This document shows, piece after piece, positions 58,241 through 64,000 of a DNA stretch of 64,000 nt (positions within the stretch are counted from its first letter, which is position 1; each line of letters opens with the position of its first letter). The notes below the pieces were generated by a model. That model saw only the letters and a list, made by a program, of their open reading frames with translations. It had not been told where the DNA came from and made no database searches. Position numbers and translations under genes: made by a program. The stretch is from Cephalotus follicularis (taxonomy: Eukaryota; Streptophyta; Magnoliopsida; Oxalidales; Cephalotaceae), in contig BDDD01001002.1 of the NCBI GenBank assembly GCA_001972305.1, forward strand, positions 235,378-299,377, written 5' to 3'.

Positions 58241-59790
58241 AAGTAGAAAGAGTTCTGGGAGTGTGGCGGCTTTGGTTACTCAGTCGCACTTGATAGCAGA
58301 TATGGAGCGATTGGATTTGAATCTGTTTGTTCGGGGTTCAGATGGATATATGCCTGGCATGTGTATGGAACCTACCCTTATATCTCGAATTAAGGCAGCT
58401 CAGAGTGATGACGGTGAGCTTTGGGCCTTGGTTCAGAATGTTGAAAAGGGAAAACAGTCAGAATGTCGTGTGGATGAGCATGGAGTGATCTGGTTGGGTA
58501 ATCGGTTATGTGTTCTAGCAGATACTTCTATCAGAGATGATGTCTTGTCTGAAGCGCATAGTTCTCTATTCTCTATACATCCGTCTTCTACAAAAATTTA
58601 CAAAGACTTGAAGGAAAATTTCTGGTGGAGCGGAATGAAGAGGGATGTAGCAGAATTTGTCGGGAAGTGTTTGGTCTGTCAGCAGGTGAAGATCGAACAC
58701 CAGTGTGCTAGTGGTTTGTTATAGCCCTTGGAAGTTCCGGTATGGAAATGGGAAAGTATTGCGATGGACTGTGTTACAGGTTTGCCGAGAACTTACAGAA
58801 GAAACGATGCTATTTGGGTTGTGGTGGATCGGTTGACCAAATTAGCTCATTTCTTGGCAATCCAAGAGGATTTTTCTGTGGACCGCTTGGCGGAAGTTTT
58901 CCAGTAGGAGATTGTGAGATTGCATGGGACTCCCGTATCTATTGTTTCGGATAGAGATCCTCGTTTCACTTCACGGTTTTGGAAGGGATTTCAGAAAGCT
59001 TGGGGTACGAGGCTAAATTTCAGTACAACTTTCCATCCACAGACAGATGGGCAGACAGAAAGGACTATATAGACCTTAGAAGATATGTTGAGGTCTTGTG
59101 CTTTGGAGTGGACTGGGAGCTGGGATGAGTATTAAAGCCTACAATAACAGTTGGCATGCTAGTATTCGTATGGCTCCGTTTGAAGCTCTTTATGGGAGGA
59201 AATGTCGAGCTCCAGCGTGCTGGGATGAAGTCGGAGAAAGAGTTATCGAGGGGCCAGAGTTAGTACGAATCACTACTGAGGAAGTGGCAATCACAAGGGA
59301 GAGGTTGAATGTAGCTCAATCTCGACAGAAAAGTTATGCGGACAAACATCGAAAGGATTTGGAGTTCAAAGTGGGTGAACATGTGTTCTTAAAAGTTTCA
59401 CCATGGAAAGGAGTTCCAAGGTTTGGATTGAAGGGAAAGTTGAGTCCATGGTTTATAGGACCATTTGAAATTCTGGAAAAGATTGGGGCAGTTGCGTATC
59501 GGTTAGCTTTGCCTCCACAGTTAGCACATGTCCATAATGTGTTCCATGTGTCTCTGTTGAGGGGTTATCAGTATCATCCCCTACACGTGGTCCACTATCC
59601 TTTGGACAGCATTCGGGAGGATTTATCTTATGATGAGGAGGCGGAGGCTATTTTGGATCGACAGGAACGGGTTACGCGTAGCAAGACCGTTCCATTTGTG
59701 AAGGTGTTGTGGAGGAACCATCCCGAACGTGAGGTTACTTGGGAGATGGAGGAGCACATTCGGGAACGATACCCTCGTTTGTTCGTTTAA
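58240..59790 (+). pseudogene. INT and chromodomain region, element 7
   Basis: Zinc part (HPSSTKIYKDLKENFWWSG, CLVCQQVKIEHQ), core words (WVVVDRLTK-like, [17 protein letters not shown]) and the C-terminal GPFEILEKIGAVAYRLAL segment. A chromodomain-like end follows at about 59620-59790 (VPFVKVLWRNHPEREVTWE). This C-terminus is the clearest support for the Tekay assignment. Fossil, broken. Confidence 0.92.
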
Positions 59791-59830
59791 GGTATGTGTA
59801 TGTCAAGACTTCGGGACGAAATCTTTTTTT

Positions 59831-59842
59831 TAGGGGGGTGGA
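59831..59842 (+). other. Polypurine tract of element 7
   Basis: TAGGGGGGTGGA directly before the 3' LTR, preceded by a T run. Confidence 0.85.
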
Positions 59843-59966
59843 TGTAATATCCCGTTCCTATGCTTACATGTTTTATGTTGGGTTTATACCTTTGGATATA
59901 TGCTATGGTTCGTGAATGCTGTGATTTTTGGTTTGAATTTCTTTTATTTTTTTTTCTGGGAACAAA

Positions 59967-60096
59967 GCGCCGACGCTCTTATTAGAACTGCCGACGCTTT
60001 GTCTGCTGTGTGGCACGTCGACGCCTAAACGTGTGACATCGACGCGTTTTGTGTTTAAGCGTTTAACCGTCGATGCTTTAAGTAAACAGTCGACGC
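59967..60096. repeat. GTCGAC-core motif array (gamma type)
   Basis: Cores at 59969 (GCCGAC), 59990 (GCCGAC), 60017 (GTCGAC), 60038 (ATCGAC), 60069 (GTCGAT) and 60089 (GTCGAC). Spacings are 21, 27, 21, 31 and 20 bp. Confidence 0.9.
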
Positions 60097-60866
60097 TTTA
60101 GTCATCTTCCTAAATTGTTTTGGACGGTGACAGTATTTTTGGTATGTTGGATTCTTTCCTTAAACTGGCCAACTGTTTTCCTAAATAGCTGAACGCTTTT
60201 TTACCCATAAGGAAATCTTTTAACATACCGAATTTTGCCATTAAACACACGATTTATGCATTTATTAGATTATTTTAAAACTCAAAACTCATATCTGCAC
60301 TTTTTACAAACACGAACAGCAACCTTGAACGCATTTTTCTACATCGATTTTGATGTTTTCTGAAGGTAATTTCTAAACGAAAGTTGTAGTTTATACTATG
60401 TAGTTTCTCTATCATCCTTTAATTTGTATTAAAACTGACTATAACTTGATTTCGAGCATGATTTTGGAGGCCTGTTGAAACTAAATTCTGCTGTTGTCTT
60501 TATATGTTCATTCATGGGTTTTATGCATAACTAGTGATGTTGATCCTTAAAAACAAAGAAATCATGCTACTGACGTATGTAGATATACGTATATGTCACT
60601 GATTTTAGGATTTATATAGAAAAATTCGGATTATGGTGCATGATTTACAAACTGTTCTAAACCAGAAATTTTAGTTCAGAGATTTCCATACCTTTGTTTT
60701 ACTTTTGATCATGCACTAAGATAGTATATACTGGCATTTTTGAATTGGTATAACATGTCACAGAACCTGCATATTATTGTTTGTGCTAATTGATTTTTAA
60801 AAATTGGATTTACTCATGTTTTGCAAGAAAATTTCTACAATTGGTAATCTGTGTCGGACACAAACC

Positions 60867-60980
60867 GTCAACGCTTTCGTTCTGAGCGTCGCCGCTTTGT
60901 ACTGTTTTGTGCTTTGGTCAGTCGACAGTTTGCTCGATGCTTTGAAACTGTCGACGCCTAAGAACAAACTGTCGACGCTT
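60867..60980. repeat. Second gamma motif array, element 7 3' LTR
   Basis: Cores at 60867, 60888, 60921, 60950 and 60971. The spacings of 21, 33, 29 and 21 bp are identical to the partner array at 53533. Confidence 0.9.
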
Positions 60981-63120
60981 TATGGCAGTTTTAGTGATTT
61001 GTCCTTTTTATGTTATGTGATGTTTTAACTCATATGTTTAGGTATTGATATCATCAGTGGTGGAGTTTAGGATACTTATAGAGTGCTTTTGTTCGATATT
61101 GTAGTTGTTTAGATTTTTGACCTGCTAAGGTACGGATTTTCTGTTCTTTGGCTATATGATTTTATTGGAATTGTCCCGTTTCACCTTTATGATCAAAGTA
61201 TGGATTTTCGTTTCTTGATAAACTCTTACCGATTCAGTTCTGTTTTAAGAATAAATACAAATTCTTTGTTTTGGTTATTATGCGGTTTAATGAATATGTC
61301 CTTTTCAGATTATGAACTCCGTTTTGTTGGATTTTGAAATGAAGTCAGTTAATATTTTATTGAATATATATTTTCTGGCTTAATGGATTCAGCTATGTTA
61401 TGTTTACAAAATGCTATGCAAATGTCTCTTTATTGTGAAAATAAAAGAGTTGCATTTTGATTATGAAAGTATATGTTATGTGAAACTATATAGTTTATGA
61501 ACGATTTATGATTATGTTTGGGAAGCCTTTCTACGTATTTTAAATTGATTTGATGAAATCAAGTTTTTGAAATGGTGAAATACTGAGCTTTTTATAACCA
61601 CCTATGGGGGTACCATAGGCATGATGTGGGCCTGGCACGGGGGCATGACACTTTCCGTAACGGTGTGATTAGTTAACGGCGTCTCTCTAGGATATCCTTG
61701 GATAGGATTTGTGATAGAGGCGTATGGATTGATCCTAGTTATATGTTTTGCGATATGTTTTGGGATATGGGAATTGTATGTGTAGTGCCGTACACTGCAA
61801 TTCCATTTGGCAATGTGGGTGTCGCGAACCCTTGCTACTATGTGTTTCCGATATGTTATGGGTTTTGGTGCTCAGTTATGGAACCTATGTTTTGGAAAGG
61901 TATACTTTATGGTTTCAAAGTTATGAACTTGGTTTATTTGTTTTGCTGTGGGCATTTACAAAGTAAGTTTAAATTATTTTATTGCTCAAGATTTCTGCTT
62001 TTAAGTACTTTTAAAATCTTCTTGCTTTAAAATACCGTTTACTGTTTTATATTCTATATACGTACTGAGGTTTGCTCAGCCGCGTTTTTGTTTCCATGCG
62101 TCAGGTTATTGGGAGCAAAGGGGCAATGTGTGATGAGAGTGACTCCCATATGTCTGAGGATCGTCTAGTAGCTGATCCCTTTATGTTTATGTGGTCATAG
62201 TGTGAGCCGTTTATGCTAATTTGATTTATGACTTTTGGATTTTGAATAAGTTTCAGTTTATGATCAATTTCGATATGTTATTGGTTATGCTTTAAACCAT
62301 CACGTTTTTAATAAAGATGAACCTTTAGTATGATATGTTATGTTAAGTTTCCGTATATGCACCTGTGGCGACTCCCACAGCTCGGGGGTGTTACAAAAGC
62401 TCTCCAATAAAGCTTCAAAAGCACTTGACCAACACCTTTGTCAATATGAAATTGTAGGGGTTAGCCTTTGTCCTCACTCGAGTAAGTAGGAATAAAGCAT
62501 GAGAAAGAATATATAACTTTAAACATGTATGATAGTTTATCTTGAAAAACATATATATTTAAGTATTCCAATATCTATGAGCAATCATGCCAAGTGTCCA
62601 GAGACAATACAATTCAAGAATACCTCATAAGGGTAAAATCAATCAAAACAGTGATTTGGGCATCACACGTCGCTAACTCCTAGCACCACCTAACTATCAC
62701 CCTACACTCCAAAGATGATAGATCAGGTAACAATTCTGCCGACATTTAGCGGGTAGGTAACAACAAGGAGCTACATTGCAGATTAGTTTGGTAGGTGCTC
62801 TAGCCAACTCCTGGCACATAGGACCATCCCGTAACCAGTGATGTCTCCTATCACTCAACTAATGGCAATAAAAATAGACAAAAAATTCAATAACAATATT
62901 ACATATATCTATAATCTGCAATATAGTAGTTGTTTTTCTTTTTAGAAACATTTAACAGTTCAACGACCATACCACTTTTTTGGAGGAACAGTATTCAATA
63001 CAGTAGTGGTACCTCTCATTGGAGGAAAATTAGTAAATCATTTGACAGTAAGTTTTAGTTTTGAAAACCATAGTTAAATTCATATTTGCGCTTATAGCAC
63101 TTAGTTGGTTCAATCCTTGA

Positions 63121-64000
63121 TGTTGGCCTTTGCCACCCCGTTAATTGTATTAACATATGTTATTTTGATGATTAACAAACATATAACACTTGTATGCATA
63201 ATTCTCTGAGTTACAACTTCATATACTCACTTGATTTTGTGTCCAAAGTTGTGCCTAGGCTATTTCTGCAGGTACAGGGCAATCCAGCCGACTGCCAAGC
63301 AATCCAGCCGACTGCCAAGGATGAGTAGTCGACTGCCATAGGTTGAGTAGCCGCCTGGTTCTTCAAACAAGTCCAGAAACTGCAGGAACACATGATCCAG
63401 CTGACTGCCACAGGGGAGCAGTCGACTGCCAGACCAAGACAGCCGACTGAAGCAGGGCACCAGTCGACTGCCAGGGGATCCAGTCGACTGCCAGGGAATC
63501 CAGCCGACTGTCCACATTTGTGCAATTTCAGGCAGTGACTTCTGTAAACTCCATTTCTAGCTCCAACAGCCGACTGGAACAGAGCACCAGTCGAATGCCA
63601 TGTCCACCAGTCGACTGCCCAGAGGAAGCAGCCGACTGTCCATCACCAACGGCTATATTCAAAATACGCGTCATCATATCCAGCTTACTGCCGTATAAAT
63701 CCAGCCGACTGGATTTGTAACAGAACTTCAAAAATAGATTCGTTGGAGCACAAGTATAAATGCCAAAGTGGAGCATTCTTGGGGGACTCTCTTGCAATCA
63801 AAGTGAACATTCATTCTAGTCATCTCAAGCACAATTCCAAGCATTCAAAACATCAAAAGAGATCATATCAAAGTGTTTAGCATAAAAATGTGTTGTTTTT
63901 AATGCATTATTTGTGATATTTTTATGCTTGGAATAGACTACTTTGGTTGTGTTTTAATGATTTTCAGGTACAAGTTCTAAATGACCAAAGTGCAAAAATA
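63121..64000 (+). mobile_element. Start of a plus-strand copia LTR, cut by the window edge
   Basis: Begins TGTTGGCCTTTGCCACCCCG, the reverse complement of the LTR end of copia element 5, and shares the following ATAACACTTG...CTCACTTGAT stretch and an alpha motif array with it. It is therefore the 5' part of a related SIRE-like element in the opposite orientation. Internal region and second LTR lie outside the window. Confidence 0.85.
63285..63711. repeat. GTCGAC-core motif array (alpha type)
   Basis: Motif starts 63285, 63305, 63326, 63348, 63398, 63419, 63440, 63461, 63481, 63501, 63567, 63588, 63608, 63629, 63681 and 63702. Spacings within runs are 20-22 bp. CAGCCGACTG and CAGTCGACTG are intermixed, all non-palindromic copies in the same sense. 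Confidence 0.95.

Larger units (their letters stand above)
52634..62395 (+). mobile_element. Ty3/gypsy chromovirus element 7 (Tekay-like)
   Basis: Structurally complete plus-strand fossil. LTRs at 52634-55060 and 59843-62395 (TGTAATATCCCG...GGTGTTACA). The flanks AAAGA (52629-52633) and AAAGC (62396-62400) look like a 5-bp duplication with one change. Primer site, gag, PR, RT, RNase H, INT, chromodomain and purine tract are present. The coding frame is broken roughly ten times. LTR divergence by eye is about 3%. Same family as the older element 3. Confidence 0.93.
59843..62395 (+). repeat. 3' LTR of element 7
   Basis: 2553 bp partner of 52634-55060, about 125 bp longer, with more gamma motifs near its start. 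Arrays at 59967-60096 and 60867-60980; hairpin at 62079-62102. Confidence 0.95.
52377..63120 (-). mobile_element. Ty3 LTR related to element 1, interrupted by element 7
   Basis: Pieces 52377-52633 and 62396-63120. It begins TGTCACACCCCGTT like the LTR of element 1, and after element 7 it matches about 12075-12220 (GAAATTGTAGGGGTTAGCC onward). It has the stem-loop block at 62461-62485. It ends where a copia LTR starts at 63121, so its other end is not in the window. It lies within the integrase of element 6. Confidence 0.82.

Overview
This 64 kb window looks like intergenic DNA from a large flowering-plant genome. I recognise no host gene, tRNA, rRNA, CRISPR array or DNA transposon. Almost every base belongs to LTR retrotransposons nested in one another. 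Most are Ty3 (gypsy) chromoviruses that look like the Tekay/Del lineage: tRNA-Met primer sites, gag with a CCHC knuckle, PR-RT-RNaseH-INT order and a C-terminal chromodomain. Two are Ty1 (copia) elements related to the SIRE lineage. All are fossils: the recognised elements keep their layout, but their coding frames are interrupted several times each. The plant cannot be named from the sequence.

Layout. 1-985: minus-strand Ty3 pol fragment. 986-2879: unassigned LTR-like DNA with a GA microsatellite. 2880-13324: Ty3 element 1 (minus, TSD TGCGT) carrying a solo LTR at 7664-10261 (TSD AGAAG). 13325-14774 and 24914-28370: older plus-strand Ty3 element 3 (gag only), whose 5' LTR is split by Ty3 element 2 (14775-24913, minus, TSD GTACC with one change). 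28371-29864, 47569-47901 and 51584-52376: pieces of one plus-strand Ty3 pol (element 6). That pol is split by Ty3 element 4 (29865-47568, plus, TSD CACAG), whose 5' LTR is itself split by copia element 5 (29911-37463, minus, TSD TGATG). 47902-51583: LTR-like insert rich in CCAT simple repeats. 52377-52633 and 62396-63120: minus-strand Ty3 LTR split by Ty3 element 7 (52634-62395, plus). 63121-64000: start of a plus-strand copia LTR that runs out of the window.

Insertion order follows from the nesting and agrees with LTR divergence counted by eye. The LTRs of element 3 differ by about 9%, those of elements 1, 2 and 4 by 4-5%, and those of element 5 by about 1.3%.

The most striking signal is non-coding. 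Nearly every LTR carries arrays of a short motif with a GTCGAC-type core, spaced 20-22 bp apart (about two helical turns) with unrelated spacers. Three flavours occur: CAGTCGACTG/CAGCCGACTG, GACATCGACGTC, and CGTCGACGCTTT/GCGCCGACGCT. The arrays occur in Ty3 and in Ty1 elements. Sister Ty3 LTRs that are otherwise alike carry different flavours at the corresponding place. One array lies just upstream of an extra reading frame inside copia element 5. A conserved 25-bp stem-loop block near the 3' end of several Ty3 LTRs is a second shared signal.
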